Source: Medakamo hakoo (Eukaryota > Chlorophyta > Trebouxiophyceae > Coccomyxaceae). From it: 64,000 bases of DNA. The notes beneath the pieces are model-generated. The model searched no databases. It was not told the DNA's origin and saw only the letters and a list, made by a program, of their open reading frames with translations. The position numbers and the translations under genes are program-made. The DNA lies in assembly GCA_026636295.1 (NCBI GenBank), contig CP089460.1, forward strand, positions 434,001-498,000. The letters are read 5' to 3'. Position 1 is the first letter of the stretch, and each line of letters opens with the position of its first letter. This document shows positions 1 through 8,945 of the stretch, piece after piece.

Positions 1-296
1 AGGTGGCGGCGACCATCGACGCGTGCCGGGCGTTGGACCCGGCGGCGCGCCCGTCCGCGCGGGACGTGTACGACGCGCTGGCGGCCGCGCCGTGGAGTGG
101 GCCGGCGGGCGGCGGGGGGCGGCCAGGTCCGGCGCCGGCGGGTGGTGGTGGTGGGTCGCCGACGGCGGGCGGCGTGGTCGCGGGCGCGGCCGGCCGCCCG
201 GGCAACCACGCGGCCGCCCCGTCGCCGTTCGCCGGGCCGGCCGAGCAGGCGGGGACGACAGGGGGGGCAGTGAGAGGAACTTTAGAACTTTTTTGA
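1..296 (+). CDS. Protein kinase, C-terminal end (partial)
   Basis: The gene enters from the left edge; only its last 97 or so codons are present. The first residues, TIDACRALDPAARPSARDVY, fit the end of a protein kinase domain (subdomain XI), where an arginine follows a 'C...DP..RPS' stretch and the last helix ends in 'DVYDAL'. The rest is a low-complexity Gly/Pro/Ala tail that ends in LELF and a TGA at 294-296. The catalytic core lies outside the window, so Ser/Thr versus Tyr specificity cannot be judged. The 236 bases that follow, up to the next start at 533, hold no gene I can see. Confidence 0.6.
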   Translation, partial: VAATIDACRALDPAARPSARDVYDALAAAPWSGPAGGGGRPGPAPAGGGGGSPTAGGVVAGAAGRPGNHAAAPSPFAGPAEQAGTTGGAVRGTLELF

Positions 297-532
297 TGGT
301 GCGAAGGGCTGCTGTGTGATTTAAAGAAACGTGCTGCTGAATGGATGAATGACACGAGAGACGGGGGCGGGGTGGGATGGAGTGGTGGGCGTGTGCGCCA
401 GCGTGTGGTGCAGCGCCCCGCTCTGCTCCGCTCCCTCTCACACTGGTGTCCAACTAGCCGCGCGACGCCCCGGGCCACGCCCGCCCACTTCCGCCCTCGC
501 ATTGCCTGTCCGCTGTGACACCTGCGACCTCC

Positions 533-3054
533 ATGGCACTCTGCACCTCCGCACCCGGGTGCAGCGCCGCGGCGCGCGCCCACCGCGCCCGCGCCGGCCC
601 GCACGCGGCCGCGCACGCGTGTTCGCGCCGCGCGCGAGCAGCCCGCATTGGTGCGGGTGGGACGGCCGTGCCAGACCGTTCCGCGTACACTGCTGCCACG
701 CAGCAGGTCAAGCGTGCTGTTAACCCTCGTCTGCGCCGCGCGGCTGTCATCCTCGCCGCCACCAACGGCGCGGCCGGCGAAAACTCCAACCGCACCAACG
801 CGCCGACCCCCGCCCCACCCCGCTGTGTTTGGTTCAAGCACGATTTGCGCACTGATGACAACCCGGCGCTCGCTGCGGCGGCGCGTCCTGGCGACGGTGC
901 CGCGCCTGTGGCTGGGATTTACGTCCTGGACCCTGCCTTGGTCGCCCGTTCCGCCCCCGGCGCGTGCGGTGCGGCTGCCCTCTCCGGCGCGCTGCGCTCG
1001 CTCCGCGCTGGCCTGCGGGCCCGCGGGTCCGACCTGTGGATCGTCAGCTGCGAAGCGGGCGAGGGCGCGGCGGATGCGCTGGCCCGCGTGGTGAAGAAGC
1101 TCGGCCCGGGCGTCGAAGTCCACGCGGAGGAGGAGGCGCTCGCGGGTTGGGCGTGCGCCGTCTCGGCCGCGGCGGCCGCGCTCTCTGCCGCCTCCGCCAC
1201 GCTGACGACGCACCGCACCCCGATGCACGCCGCGACGGGCGCGTCCGACAACTGGAAGGCGCACCGCAAAGGGCGTGGTCCGCGCTTACCGCCGCTGGCG
1301 GACATTGGGGCGCTGCCCGCGCCCGGGAAGGGGCTCGCCGCCGCGCTCGGCCCTCCAGGCGCGCTCCCCACCCCGGCCGACCTGGTGGCTCTGGCGTCGG
1401 CCGCCTCGCCCGTCACGGCGCTGGCGTCCACGGACGGCGCGCCCTGGCCGCCCGCGACTGCGGCCGCGGCGGACGACTTCGCCGCCCTGGGCATCTCGTC
1501 GTTCGGCGCGCCGGAACCTGCGGCGGCCGCCGCGGCCGAGATCGCGGCGGGCGGCGAGGCCGCGGCCCGCGCGGCGCTGGCCGCGTATTTAGGTTCGGCC
1601 GCGCCCGGCCGCCAACGAGCGGATGCAACCCTGGCCGCTGCCGTGAAAGCCGGTGCCGCCGCCGCCGAAACGCCCGGCACGCCCGGCGGGTCCTTCCCCG
1701 CGCTCTTCGGCCCCGCGCTCGCGCTGGGCACGCTGTCCCGCCGCCGCGTCGCGTCCGACGCCGCGGCTGCCCTGGCCCGCCTGCCCCCCTTCCCTGCCGT
1801 GTCCGTCCCGCTCGCTTCTGCCCACCCGCGCGCCGCCGCCGCGGCCGCCGAAGCCGCTGATTTCTACTGGGCCCAGGCTGCCGCGCGGGCGGGGAAACCC
1901 GCGGCCGGCGGCGCGTCCGCGTCCGTCGCCACTCTGCGCCACTGGCGGTGGCGGGGCGTGCTGACCGAGTACGTCGAGTGCCTGCCTTCCGCGGCCGCGC
2001 CGGACCGGTTCAGTGCGGCGGATGATGAGGTGCGGCTTCGGACAGCGTGTCCTTCTTTTCCGCCTGGCCGTCCTCGCCTGTGTGCGCTTTTTGTGTGTGT
2101 GTGTGTCTGTCCTCACCGCACGCCCTCCCCCCACCCCCATCCAATCCACCCCACACCACACACCAGGCCGCCCCCGCCATCCTCCTCATCCACGGCTTCG
2201 GCGCGTTCGGTGAACAGTACCGCGGCCAAGTCGCGGGCCTGGCCTCAGCCGGCTTCCGCGTGTACGCGCCGTCCCTGCCTGGCTACGGCCGGTCCGAGAA
2301 AGCTCCCCTGCCCTACGGCCAGGACGCGTGGTCGGGCTTTGCGCGCGAGTTCACGCAGGCCGTGATTCGCGCCCCCGTCGTCGCGGCGGGCAACTCCATC
2401 GGCGGCTACATCGTCGCGGCCCTGGCCGCCGACGCGCCGCGCTCGGTCGCGGGCGTCGTCCTGCTCAACCCGGCCGGCCGCGTCGACGGCCTGGCCGCGG
2501 GTGAGGCCGCCGGCGGCGGCGCGCCCGTCCAGCGGGAGTCGCCCGCCTCCCCGCCGCCCAACCGCCTGTTTGTGGAGGCGGTGTCCCGGGCGTTGTTCAC
2601 GTACCTGGAACTGTCCATCGGCCGGACGCTGAAGCGCCTCTACCCGACCAACCCGGCCGCGGCGGACGCGTGGCTGGCGGGCGAAATCGGGCGGGCCGCC
2701 GCCGACCCGGGCGCGCTGTCCGTCTTCCAGTCCGTGTTTTACATGCCCAAGCCGAGGGCGTTGGACGCCCTCATCGCGCGGGACTACGCGGGGCCGACGC
2801 TGATCCTGCAGGGCGCGCTGGACCCGCTGAACGACGCGCGCCGCCGGGCGGCCGACCTGTTGGCCGCCTGCCCGAACGCGCAGCTGGTCCTCCTGGACGC
2901 GGGCCACTGCCCGCACGACGAGGTGCCGGACCGGGTGACCGACGAGCTCGCCGCGTTTGCGCGGCGGTGCTTCGGCCGGCGCGAGGAGGGCGGCGGGGGG
3001 CACGCGGCGCAGGCTCAGCAGCGGGAACGGCGGGAGGTGGTGGGCAGCGTCTGA
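533..3054 (+). CDS. Photolyase N-domain / alpha-beta hydrolase fusion, plastid
   Basis: Exons 533-2029 and 2167-3054 (GT-AG intron of 137 bases, phase 0) give 794 residues. Residues 1 to about 90 are Arg/Ala-rich and acidic-poor, like a plastid transit peptide. CVWFKHDLRTDDNPAL (from about 97) opens a photolyase/cryptochrome antenna-binding Rossmann domain, followed by a weaker stretch ending in a Trp-rich piece (HWRWRGVLTEYVE). Exon 2 is an alpha/beta hydrolase: oxyanion HGFG near 508, nucleophile elbow GNSIGG near 575, Asp in LQGALDP near 717 and His in DAGHCPHDE near 743. The same fusion is known in land plants (Arabidopsis At4g25290 type); its substrate is unknown. A full FAD-binding photolyase domain is not evident, so DNA repair is doubtful. 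The start is the ATG at 533 with a good context; no in-frame ATG is seen before it. Confidence 0.85.
2092..2107. repeat. (TG)n microsatellite in intron
   Basis: About eight TG units lie inside the single intron (2030-2166) of the photolyase-hydrolase gene. The intron ends in a CA-rich stretch before the AG at 2165-2166. Confidence 0.8.
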
Positions 3055-3377
3055 ACAAACACGGCAGGCAGTTGGGAGGGGAGAGAGTGTGTGGTGGGTG
3101 CGGGTTGACTCTTTGTTGATTGATTGATTCTTGCACGATTGTGTGTTGGGTGTGTTGGCGTGTGTGGAGGGCGGAGGGCGGGAGGGCGCGGAGGGAACAC
3201 TCTCTCCCTCCCTCCAGCAGTGGTGGGGCGCACCGCGAGAGGGGTGCGCGCCTCTTTTTTGCTGCGCCCGGCCCGCCAATCCACATCCCCCCATCACACC
3301 CTCTCATTCTCTCCACCCACCCCCGCCTGTCTCCCTCCCCGCCTCCCGCCTTCCCCGGCCTTCCTTTCAAACCAGCC
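3055..3377. other. Intergenic region
   Basis: These 323 bases lie between two genes on the same strand. They hold the 3' UTR of the photolyase-hydrolase gene and the 5' flank of the next gene. The first half is G/T-rich with short ATTGATTGATTG repeats near 3117; the second half (3290-3370) is strongly C/T-rich, as expected near a transcription start or in a 5' UTR. No ORF with plausible content was seen. Confidence 0.5.
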
Positions 3378-4415
3378 ATGAAGCTGTCCGTTGCTCTGTT
3401 GGTCATCACCGTCGCCGCCATTGGTACGAGAAGCGGGAGAGGGGCGGGGGTGGGGAGGGGTGGTGGGAGGGGGTGGAGGTGCGGCCGGCCGACACCCCGC
3501 CCGGCTGGAATGGAAAAGTTGGCGGGCCACCGCGGCTGTGGCGGGCTTGCTGCGCCCTAGCCCGGGCGCACGCCCCACGACCGGCGCGGCGGACGCCCGC
3601 CAGGCCCGGCCGTGTGGGGGTGTGGGAGGGGTGGGGACGGCCTGGTCGTGCGGCCAACCTGAACCCAACCTGCCCGCCCGCCCGGCGCCGGCCGGGCGAG
3701 CGGACCAAACAAATGGTTGGCCCCACTGAGGGGGGCCGGCGGGCGGGCTGCTGCCCTGCACTCGCACCCCACGATGATGACCGTGGTGCCACGCGCATGC
3801 AAGACCCGAAGAGCGGGCGTTGTAGGAGGAGCGGATGGCGGGCGGGCGGGCATGCCGCCCTCCCAACACCTCTCACCCAAGCCAGCCGAAAAACTATAAA
3901 AAAACACCCGCCCTCCATTCACCCCACCACCCACACACGCACGCACACACGCAGGCTACACGCAGTCCGCCCCTCACCCGACCTTCTTCGCTCGCCGCCG
4001 CTTGGCCCAAGCCCCCGTCTTCGCCGATCCGGCGCCCACGGCCGGCACGCCCAACCTCACCACCGCCAACCAGCCGCCGTCCGCAGAAGACACGCTGGCC
4101 GCGCGCCTGTCCCAAACCCTGTCCCCCGCCGAAATCTGCGCCGCCGCCGCCCAGCTGTACGGATCGACGCCCCCACAGTGTGTGGGTGTCAACACGGACG
4201 GCATTGTGAAGAAGGTTCGGTCGGTCGACGTGCCAAAAAAGGGCGAGTCGCTGAACCCTGCGGATAAAAACGACGATGGCACGGTTGACATTCTGGACGG
4301 GCCGGTCGATGTGGCGCCGATGACGAGTGGGGTGGAAGACGTGGGCCGTGTCGGCCGTGTGCTGGCAGCTGTTGTGGTGGGTGGCGCGACGGCGGCGGGG
4401 TTGTGGCTGGTGTGA
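3378..4415 (+). CDS. Small secreted or membrane protein with one EF-hand-like loop
   Basis: Exons 3378-3423 and 3955-4415 (intron of 531 bases, phase 1) give 168 residues. Exon 1 encodes a clean signal peptide (MKLSVALLVITVAAIG). The middle is polar, with two Cys (in EICAAAA and PPQCVG). DKNDDGTVDILD near residue 117 fits a calcium loop of the EF-hand or dockerin kind (D.N.DG..D). The C-terminus is hydrophobic (VGRVLAAVVVGGATAAGLWLV) and could be a membrane anchor or GPI signal. I recognise no family. The phase match and the signal peptide support the model. The intron is long for this window. The last exon overlaps the antisense extension of an F-box ORF starting at 4876, which I regard as less likely to be coding over this stretch. 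Confidence 0.6.
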
Positions 4416-4444
4416 AGAGAGAACGCCCGCCCGCCCGAGCACGA

Positions 4445-4462
4445 CCCCCCCCCCCCCCCCCC
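4445..4462. repeat. Poly(C) run of 18
   Basis: Eighteen consecutive C lie 30 bases after the stop of the secreted protein gene. The run is homopolymeric, so its true length in the genome is uncertain. It also lies in the possible 3' part of the antisense F-box ORF, whose reading frame therefore cannot be trusted past this point. Confidence 0.85.
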
Positions 4463-4499
4463 TGGAAGAGAGCACGTGCAATACGAATAACGCATTAAA

Positions 4500-4876
4500 A
4501 GCCCGTCAAGGGTGCCTGGCGAGACGACGACCTGCGCCCAGGCGGCCGACGGCGGGGCCAGCGCGGCCGCAGAGGCGGTGCACGTCGTGGCCAGCGCAAA
4601 CCGCTCCGGCGCCGGGACGTGCGCCAGGATGAGCGCCAGGACGTTGGAGCTGAGGTCGCTCAGCCGGAGGTCGCGAACACCGGCGGCGGTGGGCGGCGGA
4701 GGCGGAGCGCCAGTGGCGGCGAGCGGGGGAGGCGGAGCGTCGGCGGCGCGGCCACGGCCGCGGCGGGCAGCGGCGGGTTGCTGTCCTTGGTCGCCGCCGC
4801 CGCCGCCGCCGCGGGTGGGCCGGCCAGCCGCGGGCGCGGCGGCGGCAGCAGGGCGGGCACGGGCACGGGGTGGCAT
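4500..4876 (-). CDS. F-box protein, 5' part (3' end unresolved)
   Basis: An ATG at 4876 on the minus strand opens a frame with a Gly/Pro/Ala-rich lead of about 70 residues. It is followed by LRLSDLSSNVLALILAHV and PAPERFALATTCTASAAALA up to AAW, which fits the F-box pattern (L..L....L..IL...P...R......C......A....W). F-box proteins usually link substrates to SCF ubiquitin ligases. After the tryptophan the frame runs on without similarity, through the poly(C) tract and into the antisense of the secreted protein gene. A donor-like CAG|GTCGTC follows the tryptophan, but no convincing next exon was found. The end given is where support stops. The gene is divergent from the zinc-finger gene at 5103. 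Confidence 0.4.
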
Positions 4877-4943
4877 GGGTGTGTGGGGCGCCGCTTGCGA
4901 GGGAGAGGGGGCGTTGACCGAAGGCGTGTGTGAGGGGCGGGTT

Positions 4944-4968
4944 TGTGTGTGTGTGTGTGTGCGCGCGC
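4944..4968. repeat. (GT)n-(GC)n alternating purine-pyrimidine tract
   Basis: A GT run passes directly into GCGCGCGC, giving about 25 bases of alternating purine and pyrimidine in the 226-base gap between the divergent F-box ORF and the zinc-finger gene. Such tracts can adopt Z-DNA; an effect on expression is only inference. Confidence 0.7.
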
Positions 4969-5102
4969 ACGCTGGGAACGGTCGGCGTGGGAAAAAAATA
5001 GCGTTCGCGCTCTCTATTCACAAACCGAAAAAAAGGACGGCCGTCCCGGGCCCGGGCCCGCCGCACGAATCCCTGCGCTACAGGGCGGACGCCCACCCTC
5101 TC

Positions 5103-6239
5103 ATGGACGTCGCCCGCGCCGCCCTCGCCGCGTCCCTTCGGAAGGCCGCGGGCCTCGATGCCGACACGGCCAGCTCCCTCGTTGCCCAACTCCTCTCCGG
5201 CGACGCCACGCCCGACGGACTGGTTGAGTTTCTGGGCCCAGCCGTCGACAGACCCGTCCGTGAGTTTCTGGCCGCGGTGGGAAGAGGAAGCGAGGCGGGC
5301 GCCGTTCCCAACACGACGACGGCATTGGCGGCGCCGCCACCCGTCCACCCTCGTCCTCCCATCATCACCGGCGCCGCGCCCGCCCCGCCCGGCGGCCGCC
5401 GCGGCGGCGCCCTGGTCATCAAAGCGAAGGCCAAGGCACACGATGCGAATGAGCCTCCACGGCCGGACCGGGCCGTCACAAACTGCCTGGCCTGCGGGCG
5501 CGTCTACGACCTGCGACGCACGCCCGCGCCGGGCACCGGCTCGTCGCCCGCCGACGTCGCGGCCCTCGTCGCGTCCGGCGGCGTCTGCCAAGCGCCCGGC
5601 TGTGGCGCGCGCGTCTCCCTGTTCCGCGGGCAGGAAAGCGCCGCCGCCCAAAACCCGGACGCCGACGCGCTGCGCGCCCGCCTGCTCGCCGCGGACGTCG
5701 CGCAAGCAGAGACGGCGGTCTTGGACGACGACGGCCTGGCGTCGGCGGCCGACATCGACGCGAATGTCTGGTTGACGACCGCCGAGAAGGACGAGCTGAA
5801 AGCCGAGGCCGCGGCTGTGCGCGCGGCGGCGGAGGCGGCGCGGCGGCGGACCGGCCTGCGCGTGACCCTGGACCTGGAGGGGAAGCGGGTGGTCGCGGCC
5901 GACGGCGGCGCGGGCGCGGGCGCGGCGCCACCTCCACCCCTGCGCCCGTCCGCCGACGTCGCCGCCCTCACCGCCGCGCTGGCGCCCTGGCGCCTGGAAG
6001 ACGACGGCGAGCGCCAGGACGGCGGCGATGCGTCGTCCTCGCCCGCGCTCGCGGGCGCGTGCCCGTCGCTGCCTGTGCCCCGGCCGGTGTTCGGCCTGCC
6101 GGCCACGAAGGAAGTGGTCGCCGTTGAAAACACGGGGGCAGAGGTGGAAGACAGCGGGCCGTACGTGCCCGGGTACGTGGCGCCGGAGGAGGAGGCGGGG
6201 ACGGGTGGGCGGCGGCGGCGACGGGGTGGTGGGAAGTAG
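5103..6239 (+). CDS. ASC-1/TRIP4 (Rqt4)-type C2HC5 zinc-finger protein
   Basis: Single exon, 378 residues, start ATG at 5103. Near residue 122 lies NCLACGRVYDL, followed about 30 residues later by GGVCQAPGCGARVSLF. This C..C...C...C arrangement matches the C2HC5 zinc finger of activating signal cointegrator 1 (TRIP4) and yeast Rqt4. In yeast and animals these proteins belong to the helicase complex (RQT/ASCC) that splits collided ribosomes. After the finger come a helical charged stretch (WLTTAEKDELKAEAAAV) and the conserved-looking RRTGLRVTLDLEGKRVV. No C-terminal ASCH domain is visible, so the architecture resembles Rqt4 more than human TRIP4. A short conserved-looking tail (EVEDSGPYVPGYVAPEEE) precedes a basic end. 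Divergent from the F-box ORF. Confidence 0.75.
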   Translation: MDVARAALAASLRKAAGLDADTASSLVAQLLSGDATPDGLVEFLGPAVDRPVREFLAAVGRGSEAGAVPNTTTALAAPPPVHPRPPIITGAAPAPPGGRRGGALVIKAKAKAHDANEPPRPDRAVTNCLACGRVYDLRRTPAPGTGSSPADVAALVASGGVCQAPGCGARVSLFRGQESAAAQNPDADALRARLLAADVAQAETAVLDDDGLASAADIDANVWLTTAEKDELKAEAAAVRAAAEAARRRTGLRVTLDLEGKRVVAADGGAGAGAAPPPPLRPSADVAALTAALAPWRLEDDGERQDGGDASSSPALAGACPSLPVPRPVFGLPATKEVVAVENTGAEVEDSGPYVPGYVAPEEEAGTGGRRRRRGGGK

Positions 6240-6395
6240 AAACAGAGCACAGCTCGGGTCCAGGCCTTTTGGCCAGCGACCGCGGGTCGCCACTCCACAA
6301 ACGAAACCGGCCGTCCGGCCCTCGACACCCTCCGGCCGCGCGTCGCATCCGCTCCAGTCGTCTGCGTCGCCCAGTCGCTCCGCCACTCACTCGCC

Positions 6396-7424
6396 ATGGC
6401 GGCAAGCAGCGTCACGGCGGCGTGCGCGCCGCCACGCTCGACAACGCGGCCGCTCCATGCATTGCCGCCGCGGTCGGCACGAGGCTGGCCCGCGCAGGCT
6501 GCCTCCTCCCAATCCAGCACGCTCGCTGGGTCGGCCAGTGTGTTGGCTTTATGCCCACGCGTAGGCGCGGCCAGCTGTCCACCCCGCACCCTCGCAAACC
6601 CCTCCCGCGCGCGGCGCGCTGGCATCGCTGCCGCCGCGGCTCCCGTCGCCGCCGCGGCTCTGCCAGCCACCACCCCGATCTTTGCCTGGCTGACTGCAGC
6701 GCGCACCGTGCTGTGTGTGGTCTTGGCCGTGTTTTTCGCGGCGGCCGTGCCGACACTGTGGGTGAGTTGAAGGCATTCGCCGCGCGCCCTCTTTCTTCGT
6801 CCGCCCACCCCACCGACGCCTCTCTCACCACGACCACATACCACCACCACCACCACCACATGCGACCCCCACCCCCAGGCCGTCCGCCGGGCCGCCCTGG
6901 ACCTCGCCCGCCTCGCCCGGTCCTTGGACGCCGAGGTCCCCGACACAGCCGCCGCCGTCCGCCTGTCAGGCCTGGAAGTCGCTGACTGCATCGACGAGCT
7001 CGGCAGCCTGGGCGCCGACCTCTCTGCCGGCGCGCGCGCGTCGGCCCGCCTCGCCGCCGACGCGGCGGGCGCGGCCGCCGCGGCGCCCACGGCCGTCGCA
7101 GGCTACGTGTCGGGTTCCGTCTTCCCGGCCATCAAAGCCCGGGCGCCCAGCGCGCTGGCCGCGGCAGAAGCCGGGCTGCGTGCGCGGGCCGGGCTGGACA
7201 TGTGGCGCGCGGCCGGGCCGTCCGTGCGTGAAGCCGCGGCGGCGGTGCGGGCGGGCGCGCGGCTGACACGAGCGGCTCTGCAGTCTGCTGGGCTGGCCCG
7301 CTTTGCGGCGCGTGGCGTGGGCGCGTTCCTGTCCGCGGCCGAAGCGACGGCGGGCGCACAAGACCTGGCAGGGAAGGCGCGGCCGGTCGCGGATGGGGGG
7401 TATGGGTCCGACAGCGGGGAGTGA
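6396..7424 (+). CDS. Conserved plastid membrane protein of unknown function
   Basis: Exons 6396-6761 and 6879-7424 (intron of 117 bases, phase 0) give 303 residues. The first 60-80 residues are Ser/Arg/Ala-rich, like a transit peptide. One strong membrane segment (TVLCVVLAVFFAAAVPTLW) ends exactly at the exon junction. After the join the protein reads AVRRAALDLARLARSLDAEV, then PDTAAAVRLSGLEVADC. This 'PDT.AAVRLSG.E..D' block followed by a helical region recalls a family of uncharacterised land-plant chloroplast proteins (from memory, not searched). The remainder is Ala-rich helix. It probably sits in a plastid membrane with a long soluble helical tail. Function unknown. Confidence 0.7.
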
Positions 7425-7681
7425 GGGGATGGGGAGGGGCGTGTGTGTGTGACGTGATTGGATGTGGGAGGGGAGACGTGCCGTGTTCCCAACCACGCCC
7501 CGTCCATCCCATGAATGAAACAAAACCACAGCCCCCGCCTCTCCCGTCCGCCCACCTCAGAAACCCGCTCGGACAGGTGGAACGCGCACGCCCAGCGTCC
7601 GCAAACATGACACGCACGCACGCACAGGCTAAGAATGCTAACACACGCCCCCCGGCCTCTCCCCCCGCGCCCTCTGCCCCC

Positions 7682-8455
7682 CTACTGCCCGCCTGCCGCG
7701 TTCCCATACTTCGCCAGCAAAGCAGCCTTTTTCTTGGCCAAAATCGCGGCCGCGATTTCCCGCTCGTCCGGCAGCGGCACGTACGCCGTGAAGCCCGGGC
7801 CGCCACCGCCGCCCGAGGACGACGGTTCATCCCCACCGCTGCCCTTGGCCCGGCTGGCCTCCTCCCACGCCGCGTCCGCGGCCGCCTGCACGCCCGCGGA
7901 CGCCGCCGCCTCGGCCGCGACCAGCACGCCGTCCTCCTCGTCCCGGAAGCCGTAGTAATCCGCGTTCACCCGGGCCAGGAGCTGCCCGCGCGTCACGCGC
8001 GTGGGCTTGGGCGGCGGCCGGTCGAACAGCTCCCTGACGCCGGGCAGGTTCTTGGCGGCGCCGAAGTAGCGGTAGCCGGCGCCCTTGCCGGTCGCGGGCC
8101 CGCCCCCTCCGCCCGCGCCCGCGTCCGCCCCGCCTATCGACGGCGCGGTCTTGGCGTAGTCGGGCCCGCCCAGCTGCTTGATGCGCGCCTCCCAGTGCCC
8201 CTTTTCCCGGATGAGCTTGTTGATCTCGTCGTTCAAGTCGCGCAGGCGGGCCTCGCCCAGCCCCGCGTTTTGGATGTCCATGACCTTGCGCCCGATCTCG
8301 CGCAGGACCTGCGCCCGCCACTTGTCGGCTTCGACCAGGTCATCGCACTCCGAGGCGAGGTGCGGTCGCTTGGCCCGTGGCCCGCGCGCTTCCGCTTGTT
8401 TGGCATTGAGCAAGCGGTTGAGGACGTTGGACGCCTTTTCGACGTTGCGGGCCAT
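7682..8455 (-). CDS. ISY1: Pre-mRNA-splicing factor ISY1
   Basis: Single exon, 257 residues. The start MARNVEKASNVLNRLLNAKQ and the block VLREIGRKVMDIQNAGLGE, followed by RLRDLNDEINKLIREKGHW, are diagnostic for ISY1. This is a subunit of the NineTeen complex that stays with the catalytic spliceosome and influences splicing fidelity. The middle has the family's DYAKTAPSIGG and GYRYFGAAKNLPGVRELF. The C-terminus is Ala/Gly-rich, ending in a lysine-rich helix. The start is the first ATG of the conserved block; the frame stays open upstream but without conserved content. It converges with the plastid membrane protein gene (257 bases apart), and its 5' side faces the 3' end of the potassium-channel gene. 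Confidence 0.9.
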   Translation of the reverse strand: MARNVEKASNVLNRLLNAKQAEARGPRAKRPHLASECDDLVEADKWRAQVLREIGRKVMDIQNAGLGEARLRDLNDEINKLIREKGHWEARIKQLGGPDYAKTAPSIGGADAGAGGGGGPATGKGAGYRYFGAAKNLPGVRELFDRPPPKPTRVTRGQLLARVNADYYGFRDEEDGVLVAAEAAASAGVQAAADAAWEEASRAKGSGGDEPSSSGGGGGPGFTAYVPLPDEREIAAAILAKKKAALLAKYGNAAGGQ

Positions 8456-8945
8456 GGTGGTGGCGGCCCTGCTGCGTGCGCTGGAGAGGGAGCGAGCGCG
8501 AGCGAGCCGAGCGGTTTTTTCGAGCGCGGGCGGTGCGGACGCCGCTTTCCTGTGTGACTCCCGCGGTGCCTGGAAGACGAGCACGCTCACGCGCTCAGCG
8601 GGCAGCCTGCTTGGGTGGTGGGAGAGGGTGGGAGGCGTGCGCGTTGAGCGACGCGGGCGTCGAGGCAATGCGGCCGGCGGCGCAGACAAGGCGGCGCCGC
8701 ACGGCGCCGCCTGCACACCAGTCGCCGCTCGGGTAAGGGCGGTGCGTGCTGTCTGAAGCTCACCGTACACAGCGCGCGAGGCGGAGGGAATCGGCGAGAT
8801 GCGAGGAAAAGCGCACGCACGCAACGCAGCGACGACTGGCGGCGGGGGCGAACAGAGAGAGTGTGTGCCCAGAGCAGCCTGCCGTCGCGCACACACACAC
8901 CCATCCGTTCCCATCCATCCCACTCCGCCCCCGCGCGTGTCTCGC
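8456..8945. other. Intergenic region upstream of ISY1
   Basis: These 490 bases hold the 5' flank of ISY1 and the 3' flank of the potassium-channel gene, both on the minus strand. The sequence is mixed GC-rich with a short (CA)n tract near 8888. I see no conserved ORF, RNA gene or inverted repeat in it. Confidence 0.5.

Noticed and set aside
4506-6386. Long minus-strand open frame opposite the zinc-finger gene
   Set aside because: It is antisense to a gene with a recognisable zinc finger, has Arg/Gly/Pro-heavy content and no motifs. GC-rich DNA leaves such frames open by chance. Only the F-box part from 4876, in a different frame, has support.
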